Source: Hexactinellida sp. DTS-2022 (taxonomy: Eukaryota; Porifera; Hexactinellida). From it: a stretch of 64,000 bases of DNA. Both the position numbers and the translations under genes were made by a program. This document shows positions 44,351 through 54,885 of this stretch, in pieces. The DNA is taken from positions 3,658,001 through 3,722,000 of the forward strand of contig JAPNXP010000014.1 of assembly GCA_028753945.1 (NCBI GenBank). The letters run 5' to 3'. The notes under the pieces were generated by a model, which did no database searches, was not told the DNA's origin, and worked only from the letters and a program-made list of their open reading frames with translations. Numbering within the stretch: position 1 is the first letter of the stretch; each line of letters opens with the position of its first letter.

Positions 44351-44630
44351 GTACAGTGATATTTTGAGACACTATAAAATGAATTTTTGGCTTATTTACT
44401 TTTTATTATGAATTTAATTAAGAATGAGACCCGTGAGATTTTAAGACATACTATTAGCAAACCATGGATGTGCTATTAGAAATTATACAGTGAGATTTTG
44501 AGACGTGTGAGATTTTGAGACAGAATATTTACAAACCATGGATGTGCTATTAGAAATTATACAGTGGTATTTTGAGATACTACTATAAAAGTAATTTTCT
44601 AATTAATATCACTTTTTTATTATGAATTTA
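44351..44630. repeat. Displaced Ginger-A terminal repeat fragment (inverted)
   Basis: Units CAGTGATATTTTGAGACACT and AAACCATGGATGTGCTATTA mark it as Ginger-A terminus, in left-end orientation. Its inner part AATTAATATCACTTTTTTAT is found otherwise only in copy 3's left terminus (47140-47170). Inverted and joined to 38510, it continues copy 2's right terminus in register. Confidence 0.75.
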
Positions 44631-45336
44631 AAGGCTCAACTCGCGAGTTGAAAAAAATCTTTCCAAACCTATCCATAATTATATCCTTCTCTATACTGAT
44701 AACAAATCTACAATCAAAAAATTCATAGAATATTCGCTCGAGTGATTGAGTATAATTAAAATTACGTAATACTACATTCCTATACTGACTGAAAATATGT
44801 GCGCCCATTTTACTTCAACAACCACATAATTTTAAGCGCTTATAGAGCTTAATTTAATCAATAGATATATTAGTGAATATATCCAAGCTATTTCCTCTTC
44901 AGTTTTCGTGCTTACTATATAGTTATTAGTCAGATACTGAAACCTAGACAAAGATTTCATGATTATTTGGCATCTTTTTAATTCAAATGTTACAACAATT
45001 CTTTAGATCTATTTGCAACGTTAAAAACAGCTTGGATGTATCTACTAGCATACTCTTAAATAATCTCAATACTTAATTCATCTTAAACTAGTTTCAACTT
45101 TTAGAAAAATGGCGTCATGTTGGCTCGACTTTCTCGAAAAATGATTTCTCAAATTAGTACCAATTCCTAGGATAAGTAGGAAAGAAGATACTTTGGTGCT
45201 ATATTTCCTAAAGTATTTGGAATTTTTGAATGAGACTTTCAGTGAATACTCTAAACATGTAGACCTTGCTAAATATGCTCTAAACATTAAATTTATGCAT
45301 TATGGAATTACATTTTCAACTCGCGGGTCGAGCCTT
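44631..45336. repeat. Repeat E, short inverted tips
   Basis: AAGGCTCAACTCGCGAGTTG at 44631 is mirrored by CAACTCGCGGGTCGAGCCTT at about 45318-45337. The interior is shared with 8290-8790. An open frame on the minus strand (44808-44620) may be coding relic. It lies between a Ginger-A terminus and a P-element piece. Confidence 0.6.
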
Positions 45337-45345
45337 AGACTGCAA

Positions 45346-46633
45346 TGCTCAATAACTATTATGCAAGATTTAACTATTGGGAATATCTTTTCAGCAGAAA
45401 TGGATGCACAGGGTAATAAACGAGAGATACAAGACCATTTTGATGTAAACTAGAGACTATAATCGCGAATACAGTTCTCGTTGGACCATCAGGAGTTAAG
45501 TTTGGATCATATATTTTCCAACCCTCATAGGAAATATCAGATCTAACATGAATTTCATCCATTTGAACTATGACATTTCTCTCCTCTAGCTCTGGACTAT
45601 AGCAGGAAGTGGCATGGCGAAGATATGTATAAAAATCGTTTTCAAGAGCAAATGAACCATAAAGTTTCTCTAATGTATGAACATGAAGAAGAGAGATACA
45701 GTTTAAACTCTGAAGATATTTATGACAAGCAGGAGAAATCAAATGAGTTTTATTCGCCATGATTTGTGTTTTGATGTTGTACCTTAGTCTGTTCTTGGAA
45801 ATAATATATTTTCTAATTGACCCAGTATGAATTGCAAACTCGCTAATTCTGAGGCTAAATTAATATTTTCAATATTAAAAGAAGTAAATCATTGATGACC
45901 TCCTTAATATGCTCTTTGGCTCGAGGTAAATGAATCGACTCCTTAGCATTTTCAGAACTAGAGTTGCATTTTAAAGCAAGTACCTGCAAAACAGATTCAA
46001 TTTCTCGGATGTAATAAATTTCAACAATAGGAACGGATATACTCTTTACATTAAAATAGGCTGAGGTGGATAAATAAGCATTGATTTCAAGGTACAAATC
46101 TACTGAGATATTTTTTTCAGCCGTTTTAGCGAGAACAAACGTTATGTTACTCTCATTACTGAACCACACCAAACAACTATTAGGTAAAGAAATCAAGGTT
46201 AACTTATCTTTCAAGTCCTGTAGAGAGTTGACCACAAACTTCTCTTTCTCTTGACTCTCGGATCTCAAGCGGAGTTGTAGTGCTTGGTTCATCAAGTCTT
46301 CCTCTTTTGTATCGTATGACAGCGATTCCGTTTGGTAGGTTTGGATGAATAATATACTGGGCAGCCCCGCGCCTTTCTTTAGCTTTGGCTTCGCCCCCGG
46401 TACTTGAGTAAAAGTACCATATCCTTTAGGGACTTTGAAAGCGTAGTCTATGTCTTCTTTCTGAAAATGGTTGATACATACATAGAACACCTTCAGGTCA
46501 CCAATATCTTCGCGACGAAGAGCGCATGTCCAGGCATGATTCAGGGTTGGTGGACTTTGAGGCATATTGAAACAGGAACATGGTCATCTTGGTTGTAGTT
46601 GTTCTTGCATCCGGGGACAGAACGAGTAGGCAT
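45346..46633 (-). pseudogene. P-element-like transposase, N-terminal part with THAP finger
   Basis: From ATG at 46633 the minus strand reads MPTRSVPGCKNNYN, then in another frame TLNHAWTCALRREDIGDLK and VCINHFQKEDI, a THAP-type C2CH finger (DNA binding), followed by GAKPKLKKGAGLPSI. After a variable linker, SEFAIHTGSIRKYIISK leads to HATSCYSPELEERNVIVQMD and EIHVRSDISYEGWKIY, the QMDEIHVK-type catalytic start of P-element transposases. SAEKIFPIVKSCIIVIEHC closes the recognisable part. The first zinc Cys appears lost and at least three frame changes are present. The C-terminal part is at 38580-39480, on the other strand. Confidence 0.82.
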
Positions 46634-46679
46634 GAATAGGAGCTATTATTAATAAAATAACAGAGCGAAATTAAAAAGG

Positions 46680-47023
46680 ATGAGATCGTACGTCAATAGA
46701 AGAGTTTGGAATAAAATCTGATCAACAGTTGTATATATTTCAAGAATATTTCTAATAAATGTGGTTGATTATTATTATAATTTTTGAAATTAAATATTGG
46801 GGTTGGATAAATATAACCATCTTCTCCTTCATCCTTGGTCCATATTTTCTAGTTTAATGTCAGGCCATATATAGAGTAAGCTATGAATCGACATATTTTA
46901 TTCGTTGATTTTGCAAAATCACCCTGGAATATTTTCCATTTTAGTAATTTTTTCTTCATACAAGTGTATACTTAGGTATATACTTGGATGAAGCGAATTC
47001 TGAACAAAATGCAATAAAACTAA
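46680..47023. other. AT-rich DNA between P relic and Ginger-A copy 3
   Basis: No recognised feature; ends at the GGCC that flanks copy 3. Confidence 0.4.
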
Positions 47024-47027
47024 GGCC

Positions 47028-47340
47028 TGTTGCATGATATTTTGAGACCCGTGAGATTCTGAGACATTGTATTAGCAAACCATGGATGTGCTATGAGAAA
47101 TTATAGTGATATTTTGAGACACTACTATAAAAGTCATTTTCTACTTAATATCACTTTTTCATTATGAATTAAAGATTCTAACAATTTTGAGACGATAGTA
47201 AAGATAAACCAGACACATAGGTTTGCTATTATATATTGTTTTGAGACGCTGGCATATAACAATTTCTCAGTGATTACCTGTTTTGAACGTCTCACTATAT
47301 TTTATATTCTATCTGCTATACTTATAAGTAATTTAAATTA
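47028..47340. repeat. Left terminal inverted repeat of Ginger-A copy 3
   Basis: Carries GAGACCCGTGAGATTCTGAG, a CCATGGATGTGC core and GTTTTGAGACGCTGG; mirrors the right end at about 61330-61600 and copy 1's right end. Confidence 0.85.
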
Positions 47341-47629
47341 AATTAACTTACTGATAATTATAGCAACTTAAACCAGTAGCAAAATTTCCAATGTATATCT
47401 GATTTGACTAGTTTTCCTAATCTACTAATTTCCCAATTCACCATATGGTTATAATACTAACAATTGCAGAGACACAACTTTAATTAAGTAAAACCAAAAC
47501 AACTATTACAAACAAACAGAATAAACATACTAAATTAATATAAACCAAACCTAATAATAAATACATATACCTAAACTAAATAAAGAACTCAACATTAAAA
47601 AATTATCATAAGAACCCCAACAAAACTCC

Positions 47630-47815
47630 CCTTCTCCTCCACAGCTTCCTCCTCCTGTCCTCCCTTCTCCTCCTCCTCCTGCTCATTCATGCCTCATTAC
47701 CTCCTCAGCGTCAGTATCTCCCCCTCCTTCCAAAATCTTTCCTCCCGCCATTCCCTTCTCTCCCATTCCCAAGCCCTCCTCTCCCCTTCCCACTTTCGCA
47801 AATAAAATAATAATA
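47630..47815 (-). pseudogene. Conserved charged terminal reading frame of Ginger-A (copy 3)
   Basis: On the minus strand, EGERRAWEWERREWREERFW then KEGEILTLRR before a stop; counterpart of the frames in copies 1 and 2. The DNA is a 160-bp pyrimidine-rich tract on the plus strand. Confidence 0.35.
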
Positions 47816-48309
47816 AATATAATAGTAAAATTTAAATTATGTAGCTATGTTAGCTATTACTTATAGTTACTAACTTTTCATAGCCAACCTACGAAAATAT
47901 AATACACAGTGTCAATTACTTCAATTGCCAGCACTTACCTTATCTGATTACGATTAACAAAATAATACAAACAAAATATTTCTAACAAACTTTCTTGTTT
48001 CGAAATAAAACGATTTTTTAAAAATCTTTAAACTTTTTTATTTTTCCAGAATTTCTATAATATTTTCCTAGATTTCTGACGACTTATGGTTACTAGCCTA
48101 CCAATATAATAGCTAAAAGAAATAATCACAACGATTAACTTATTTCCAAATGTATCATACTTAAACTTGGAGAATGTCTAGAATGAGATATACCTATATT
48201 TTTAACATAAATAAGTGGTAAACTAATTTATCAATCAGTTTTGATTGTATTAGCCAATTACTTTTGGGGGCCTCCTCCTTTTCCCCACACAGCCGCCCTA
48301 TCCTCCCCA

Positions 48310-48400
48310 TTCATACAGTGGAAACCGCATATCTATATCCATTCAATCGGCCAATCGGTCATTCAATACCCATTCAATCCCCAAATGGATTCACGATTCA
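48310..48400. mobile_element. MITE end shared with Ginger-A copy 2
   Basis: TACAGTGGAAACCGCATATC with CCATTCAATCGG repeats; the same sequence in inverse occurs at about 32455-32510 (TGTGCGGTTTCCACTGTA). Probably one terminus of a pogo-like MITE inherited by both copies; the 2.5 kb between this point and the OTU exon in copy 2 is missing here. Confidence 0.45.
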
Positions 48401-48540
48401 TAAGTCTTTGTGTGCTAAGGTATTCACACAGTGTCGTACGTTTGGTTTTAAAATATCATCCTAGTTTCCTTGTTCCTTCACTGGCGATAAAGCGAGAGAA
48501 TATGAAACGAAGATGTAGGTGGCTGTTTTCACTCCCAGTA

Positions 48541-48733
48541 ATTAATTTGGATAGCATCGAAATAGACAATTACCATCTCCTTCGATATGTTCCGCTACGC
48601 AAGGTTCAAAATCGCTAAGTGACTTCCCAACGCTATTAAATGGTTGTCTACAAACTGATTCAAATGATATCCCCAACAATATCGATTTACTTCGCTGCCA
48701 ATTTTCATCTATCACTGTGATCCTTGGGTCCAT
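48541..48733 (-). pseudogene. OTU-protease exon of Ginger-A (copy 3)
   Basis: MDPRITVIDENWQRSKSILL leads to EPCVAEHIEGDGNCLFRCYP. GDGNCLFR is the classical OTU box with the catalytic Cys and its Asp-Gly-Asn context. The rest of the domain is lost by deletion downstream. The exon is separated from its upstream partner at 53700-53930 only by inserted family B. Confidence 0.8.
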
Positions 48734-48932
48734 CGGTGTGTCGTATGGATTATAGCATTGTGTTTAGATACTGCATTCCCTAAAATACTGATTTGTTTAC
48801 AATTTAATAAATATAAGAATGATTTTAATCTCACAACTTGCTTTGATATACTAAACAAACATACTAATTTAACTTAATTGAGTTGTATGAGTATATTGTT
48901 AGATTAAATTCACTTACCACGAAATATAGTAC

Positions 48933-49310
48933 TGTTGCGTGTAAAATTGAGGCACGTGTAATTTTGACTCAAATGCATTAGCGGCCCATGGATATTACTT
49001 AACCGTGTAATCTTGACTCAAATGCATTAGTGGACCATGGGTATTACTTTACCGTGTAATTTTGAGTCAAACCAAGTTCATTTTCTGTGGCAGGGTTGTA
49101 TCAACTCAATTTGAGTTGGCAGAATCAACTCATTTTCTTGAATGAGTTGGTAACTGCAAAATGAATGAGTTGAATGAGTTGGTAGACAAAAAATGAGTTG
49201 TTTTTTCAACTCAAAATGAGTTGATACAACCCTGCTTTTGTGATTATAATAATACACACAGTCCAACGTTTACATCGCTATAGCGGATTCTATAAATACT
49301 TATATAAGTT
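48933..49310. repeat. Left terminal inverted repeat of Ginger-B
   Basis: Two tandem units around TTTGACTCAAATGCATTAG and CCATGG, then GTCCAACGTTTACATCGC; mirrors 53465-53680. Includes the MITE at 49091-49234. Confidence 0.93.
49091..49234. mobile_element. MITE in Ginger-B left terminus
   Basis: CAGGGTTGTATCAACTCA and TGAGTTGATACAACCCTG are inverse tips; AATGAGTTG repeats fill the interior. CAGGG-type tips suggest hAT; the flanks (TTCTGTGG, CTTTTGTG) do not give a clean duplication. The right Ginger-B terminus lacks it, which marks the insertion. Confidence 0.75.
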
Positions 49311-49382
49311 AGAATAAGTAAGAAACACTTTCTCAATTTGATTTTTAATTCAACTACCTCCAAACTTTCTCGATATCATACT

Positions 49383-49538
49383 ATGGAAACAGACGAATAC
49401 CAGGCTATAAAGAACTTCCTGAAATTTGATGTCTATCCAGACAATGTTATGGATGCGAGTATTCCTGCACATTCGAAGGCAAACTTCCGGAGAAAATGCC
49501 TTTCATTTCGTGTGGAAGGTGAAAGTAAAATTTATAAG
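49383..49538 (+). pseudogene. Ginger-B transposase exon 1
   Basis: Fifty-two codons start METDEYQAIKNFLKFDVYPD, continue KANFRRKCLSFRVEGESKIY and end at a GTAAGT donor. VYPD is the YP motif. Open and intact; the ATG is the first in the exon and agrees with families A and C. Confidence 0.8.
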
Positions 49539-49809
49539 GTAAGTTATTTTATTATTGCATTTTATTACCCTTGCTTGTGCTGTGCAGATTGCAAATAAAT
49601 GATAATTTCCTGAAATAGTGAAAATTCGTCTTCGAAACTATAAAGGCACATATACTCTAGTGAATTTAATGTTTTTAATTACTAAACTTATTTAATTGAC
49701 ATTAATTAATTAACATTCATGTTCAGGTGACTTCACAGGGGGAAAGAAAAAAATATTTAATTAAGAGCAAAAATCTATGTGTATCCATAATTTATAATAT
49801 AATATTTAG

Positions 49810-49986
49810 ATCTTGAGCAGATCCGAGGGAAGTGGAGAGTGTCGGGAAGTGCCACCCTTAAGTGAAGTGAATGGGATACTTTCTCGCTTCCACAATAAAG
49901 CAGCACATCCTGGTATAAACAACACCGTTAACGCAATAAGAAAAAAATTCTTTTGGCCTGGAATGAATTCGCAGATAAGAAGATAT
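49810..49986 (+). pseudogene. Ginger-B transposase exon 2 (zinc finger His pair)
   Basis: Fifty-nine codons, acceptor TTTAG to donor GTAAGT, in phase with exon 1. FHNKAAHPGINNTVNAIRKK gives the His pair and HPGIN; FFWPGM matches the W-PGM seen in Gypsy integrases. Confidence 0.82.
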
Positions 49987-50261
49987 GTAAGTTCCAATTA
50001 AAAAATATGTGCAGTAAAAATTCTTTCGAAAAACCGATAGTTAGAATAACGCGGTGTTAAAAAAACCCTACTGTAACAAATGTGTAATCAAATTGATTTA
50101 TGTTAGTCAGTATTACGAGGAGGGGGCGCTAGAGAAATTTAACTGTCATAAGGGGCGGTAAGTAAAAATGTTGAGAAAAACTGGTATGATTAGTAGGAAT
50201 AATTATTCATATTCGTTGGACTACAAACTGTTACTATTTCATTATAAATTTAATTTTCTAG

Positions 50262-50573
50262 GTTGAAACATGTCATACGTGTCAAATTACAGACGCAATT
50301 CCACGCCAACCTCAACGTGAGCTTCAAACCTATCCCTCCACCTGACACCCCATGGACACACATCGGAATTGATTTGATTTGCAGCATGCCAAAAACACAA
50401 CAAGGGTATCAACATATCTTAGTGGCTGTATGTTATTTATCTAAGTTTGTTGTAACAAGGTCACTTAAGTCAAAACAACAAAGGAAGTCCTTGAACAATT
50501 GCTTGATATTTACCTCATATTTGGCACTCCCAGAATAATACAGCATGATCAAGGGAGAGAGTTCACTAGCCAA
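50262..50573 (+). pseudogene. Ginger-B integrase core exon (first two catalytic Asp)
   Basis: VETCHTCQITDAIPRQPQRE has the Cys pair completing the HHCC finger. HIGIDLICSMPKTQQGYQHI carries the first Asp, and RIIQHDQGREFTSQ the second, before a GTAAGT donor. Two small frame changes (after QRELQ and after RSLKSK) break it. Confidence 0.82.
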
Positions 50574-50859
50574 GTAAGTAAATAATGTTTCTCTACCTCC
50601 CATGTCAGCTTTAGTTTTTCTGTTAATAATTGCTTTACTGTGATTGGTGGAATTATAACGATGACTGGAAATTATGTGTTGATTATAATACATTTGTTCG
50701 TGATTTCGTCTCAATTGTGCAATAATATAACTTTGTTGCGGTACTTACGCAATCAAATTGTGTAACTTCTAAGTAAATCATCAGTAACTTGAATAGTTTT
50801 TCATTAAAGTGATTAGTAATACGGTATCACTTTAACGACGTATTCTTTATATTATTTAG

Positions 50860-51475
50860 GAATTCAAAGAACTTCATTCCCGACTTAGGATTGATAACAG
50901 ATCAACAGCTGACTATCATCCTCAAAGCAATGGCCTTGTTGAGGCACATAATAAAATTCTGAAAGTGTTAGTTCTGATTTAATTACTGTACCTACGTAAC
51001 AAACTAGTAGCAATTGTATTTTACAATATTTTCTATTAATTAATAAATATAGGAAACTCGAAAAACTAAAAGAAGAAACTGGAGAAGATTGGTATTCCAA
51101 GCTTCAAATTGCGACATTAACAGCTAATACTCAAAGCAAAAGGTCGACTGGATACAGTCCCTTTACACTTATGTTTGGAAGGATTTGCGATACAGAGTAT
51201 TTAATGGAATGTATAAATTCAACTGCCCCACTTGATGAATGCATACAAGTACACGATAATACTCAATTACCTAACCTAGTAGAGTCTGAATATCAAGATA
51301 TCTCACAAGTTGCCAAATCTGTTGAGTTTGATATATCTGAACCTAGTGATGATACTGAATGGATTTATAAATTGCAGACTAACCGAAATAATGCCAGAGA
51401 GGAAGCTCTGAAGAATATTTTCAAAGAGCAGAAAAAGCAAAAAACAATATTTGATAAGAAAGTTAAGATGAATAG
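50860..51475 (+). pseudogene. Ginger-B integrase Glu exon and C-terminal exon
   Basis: 50860-50964 encodes 35 codons, EFKELHSRLRIDNRSTADYH to SNGLVEAHNKILK, including the catalytic Glu in LVEAH. After a short intron, 51053-51475 encodes KLEKLKEETGEDWYSKLQIA, STGYSPFTLMFGR and an acidic linker ending FDKKVKMNR at a GTAATG donor. Both are open. Confidence 0.82.
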
Positions 51476-51568
51476 GTAATGATGCAAATAATTTTCTTCT
51501 TAGTATAGTAAAGTATCAAATGAATTCGTTTAATCAATGTTAAATATGATTTGCAACTGTTCTCTTAG

Positions 51569-51836
51569 AAATGAAATTGTTGAGGGAGATCTTGTATTAG
51601 TCCAGAATAAACCAAAAGAAAAGAGACTGCCTGGAACGAAGTCAAAGAAAAAATACCTAGGACTTTTCAAAACATCACAAGTAACCAAAAGCCATGTGAT
51701 ATGCAATGCAAATACAACTGCTCGTAGCACTTCAAAGAAAAAATACCCAGTTCATTTATCTAGAAAATATAAACAAGTTACTATCAATGAAGTAAACATT
51801 CTGAAGGATAGTAATCTTGAATATTCATACATTTGA
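51569..51836 (+). pseudogene. Ginger-B GPY/F-like module
   Basis: NEIVEGDLVLVQNKPKEKRL, then KKKYLGLFKTSQVTKSHVIC. GLF stands where the GPY/F triplet is expected. KKKYPVHLSRKYKQVT follows. A stop at 51834-51836 closes this frame; downstream basic residues (KKRGGKRKNED, about 51950) may belong to a further exon. Confidence 0.72.
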
Positions 51837-52079
51837 TACTTGCGTGTTCTACTTTAAATTTATATTCAATTAGCCGACTTACCACAAGAAGGCATTTGAA
51901 AAAGAACCCCGCCAATTTATTGAGTCTACAAAATGTGAACTTGACCAATACAAAAAAGAGAGGGGGAAAACGTAAAAACGAAGACGAACTGTCAAGTAGT
52001 GTTAAATTTGTAAATTTAGAGGTACTTAGTACATAATTAAATAATTTATAAATAGATATGTTAATATTAAATGGATCTA

Positions 52080-53320
52080 AAACTAGGGCGAGAAAGAACT
52101 TGACTACGTTTATGGAGTGGAAGAGTCTTGCGTACTTGAGCAGATCAGTGCAATCAAGGTAATAATGATCTATTAATAGTCCACCTCAGAGAGATTTTAA
52201 TAATTTGACCAGAAATTTATTTCACAGAAACCTTTATTGGACCATATAAGGAATGGGACTTATATCTCTTCACTCCACGACTTATTGGCAACTAACAAAA
52301 AGGCACTGTGTCAATCAAATTCTGTTTAATGTATTTCGAAGTGGAAAACCAAAGCAATTGGTAACTTGTTAGCAAATTATATAGCATCATTAACATACGT
52401 ATGTAATTAAAATGTTACACTTGTATATTATATAGAAAGTGCGATTACCAGATACACTACTCGAATGGTCTCTCGAACTGTTTAAAGAAGAAAATAACCA
52501 AAGACGAGCTATTGAATACACACATCATGTTCTATTCCCTGTGGTAAGTTCATTGCTTATCGATTTCGTAAAAAACCGTACCACAACTAATTTTTTAAAT
52601 TAATTATTTTAAGGTAATCGATTGTATCGAAAAAGAGCTGCTCAGTATAAAACCAGCATTGTTCCTACTGTACATAAAGATGCTAAACTGATTCATTACA
52701 CTCCTGTATACTCGCCAGTATCATCTGAATGGCAGAAAAGTAAATGCGCATTATTAAAGTTGGAGTTTTTTGAGGAAATAGCTAATCATCGTGAAATCAT
52801 TGGTACACCTCTGTCGAATTACATACCAAAGGAACACGAAGAGATAGCGAAAGATGGGAATTGTTTCTTCTGCATGTCAAAGATTTTATCCGGCTCTCAA
52901 ATACACTATGCAGTCTTGCGTCAAGAGTTGTGTCGTTTTATGGTAACCAGAGGAAAACATCTCCTTCAATTGTATTTGTCCACCAAATATAAGAACTCTA
53001 CGACAGTAATAGACCATTTACTATCCACCTCTATGCTTTCAGATTCTATCTGGGCTACAGATATCGAAATAGTTGCGATGTCGATATTACTTAAAACTGA
53101 TATATATATATAGCAGGAGAAAGATATAACCAGGAAAGAACTTGGCTGAAGGTATCTTGGTTACGATATCAAGGATCACTTGAAAACACAACAAGTGCTG
53201 CTATCTACATTAAAAACTTTCATCAGCATTTTGAACCCGTTGTGAGAATGGTTAACAGTCCGACTCCATCATATTCATACAAAGATAATTTTATTGACTG
53301 TATTAACTTGATTGAATGAT
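52080..53320 (+). pseudogene. Ginger-B OTU-protease exons
   Basis: Small exons (LDYVYGVEESCVLEQISAIK at about 52100; VRLPDTLLEWSLELFKEENN at about 52440) precede the main exon from 52614. The main exon reads EWQKSKCALLKLEFFEEI, EEIAKDGNCFFCMSKILSGS (OTU box, one residue short of DGNCFFRC), ELCRFMVTRGKHLLQLYL and SIWATDIEIVAMSILLKTDI. A TA-dinucleotide run then shifts frame; beyond it FHQHFEPVV gives the catalytic His region. The family comparison implies a Cys protease acting on ubiquitin-like tags; function in transposition unknown. Confidence 0.8.
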
Positions 53321-53464
53321 TTAACAATTTACTATCAATTTAAACTCAATTCAAGAGCTCAGTTGGAACTCGTTTTCTAGAAGTAGTTAACCAATTACCT
53401 GGGCTAATAGTAATTTCTAAATATATTTAGATAAAATTGAACAAAGAAACATTTTATAACTTCT

Positions 53465-53680
53465 ATAAGTATTTATAGAATCCGCTATAGCGATGTAAAC
53501 GTTGGACTGTATGTATCATTATAATCACAAAAGGTACTTGGTTTGACTCAAAATTACACGGTAAAGTAATACCCATGGTCCACTAATGCATTTGAGTAAA
53601 GATTACACGGTTAAGTAATATCCATGGTCCGCTAATGCATTTGAGTCAAAATTACACGTGCCTCAATTTTACACGCAACA
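53465..53680. repeat. Right terminal inverted repeat of Ginger-B
   Basis: Inverse of the left terminus without the MITE; contains two CCATGGTCC cores and ends ACACGCAACA. Confidence 0.93.
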
Positions 53681-53699
53681 GTACTTTGTGTGTGTATCT

Positions 53700-53930
53700 A
53701 GCACGTTGGGTCTCTATATAGCTGGGGTAGAGATCTGATGTCCATCCGAGTATAATCTCCATAATATCTCTCTTCTACAATAAATGGGTAAATGATAATT
53801 TGTAGTTATCGTATTAATCATTGTTAACTTACAGCTTCCTCTTCTTTTCCACCATCCAAATACTCGAATAACATCGTGTTGAAGTGTAGCCGTGCGCTTT
53901 GTATAGCAAGTGGTCCAGCTCTTCATGGAG
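53700..53930 (-). pseudogene. Ginger-A exon upstream of OTU (copy 3)
   Basis: HDVIRVFGWWKRRGSCKL and the following IYCRREILWRLYSDGHQIS are conserved with copy 2 (about 29370-29520). No known domain; frame uncertain. Confidence 0.5.
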
Positions 53931-54339
53931 AGGAGTCATGAAGGCCAGCCCACGTATATTCTGCTTTAGGATTTCCTACAAATGACAACATTGTAAGAAA
54001 AATATTACGGAATGTTACAAATATTCTGGATTGACGTCAAGTGAAAGTGTAAAGCGAAAATAACAACGAGTGTCAATAAAGATTACACTCAATTAATTAG
54101 ACTATAGATGTGAAAAAGGGAAGCTTACTTTTAAGTTATTAAGGTGTTGAAATATAGATTCCGTTGAAAATCCGAAGTGATTCTGATACATCTAAAAAAG
54201 GAATATTTTACTATTAATTAACTATTTTATCTTTTAATTAAATAACAACTCAATCACAATGAATATACCTGTGATGTGTTGATTCCGATGCTAGTATTGA
54301 GGCTTACTTTCTTCTTAGTATTCTTGGGACTTGAGGATC

Positions 54340-54500
54340 ATTCGAAGTAAGGTCTTGTGATATGGATTGGAATCTTTTTGTCCTTCTGCATTCCTAAGTC
54401 TGTTTAGAAATTGTAACCTGGCTTTCTGCTACTTTCGACACCGTGTAAGGCCCAATATGTTTTGTTTGCTTCTTTGATTTGGGCATTTGTTTTAGTATGG
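54340..54500 (-). pseudogene. Ginger-A GPY/F module (copy 3)
   Basis: Minus-strand counterpart of 5290-5410: PKSKKQTKHIGPYTVSKVAE, ending at the hAT-split exon boundary region near 54530. Confidence 0.65.
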
Positions 54501-54885
54501 GCATGTTGGTATATCATTCTTCTTTAGAGGTGTACTAATTACAGAGAGAATAATTATGAAAATAATTATAATCGAAAGAATGAATCGACATTAGTAACAA
54601 GATAGACTGTGTGTTATGTATGAATTAAATATCGTCACCAGTCAGGGCCGGATTAACCCATGGGCAACCGGGGCAAATGCCCCGGGGCCTCCACCACCAA
54701 AGTTGTACTTAATTTTTCACTGGACTGTCAAGGAAATTTTGGTCCCCTTGGAAAACTGGTTCGGGGGACCAAAACTTTTATGGAAATTTAGTCCTTCTGT
54801 GGAAAATTGGTCCCTCTGAGGTTTGTGTTTATTTAGTTACCGAATTTACTTGAATTTTAGCCTAGGAAATTTATCGCCATATGGA

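Larger units (their letters stand above)
48933..53680 (+). mobile_element. Ginger1 family B, 4748 bp, complete ends, inside Ginger-A copy 3
   Basis: Tips TGTTGCGTGTAAAATTGAGG and CCTCAATTTTACACGCAACA are exact inverses; GTAC flanks both ends (48929-48932, 53681-53684). Because GTAC is palindromic, the tip and duplication cannot be told apart with certainty. The terminal repeats extend about 200 bp (to CGCTATAGCGGATTCTATAA), with two CCATGG-type units each; the left one is lengthened by a MITE (49091-49234). Inside is one transposase gene of about eight exons ending in an OTU domain. Frame changes show it is inactive but young relative to C. Confidence 0.95.
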
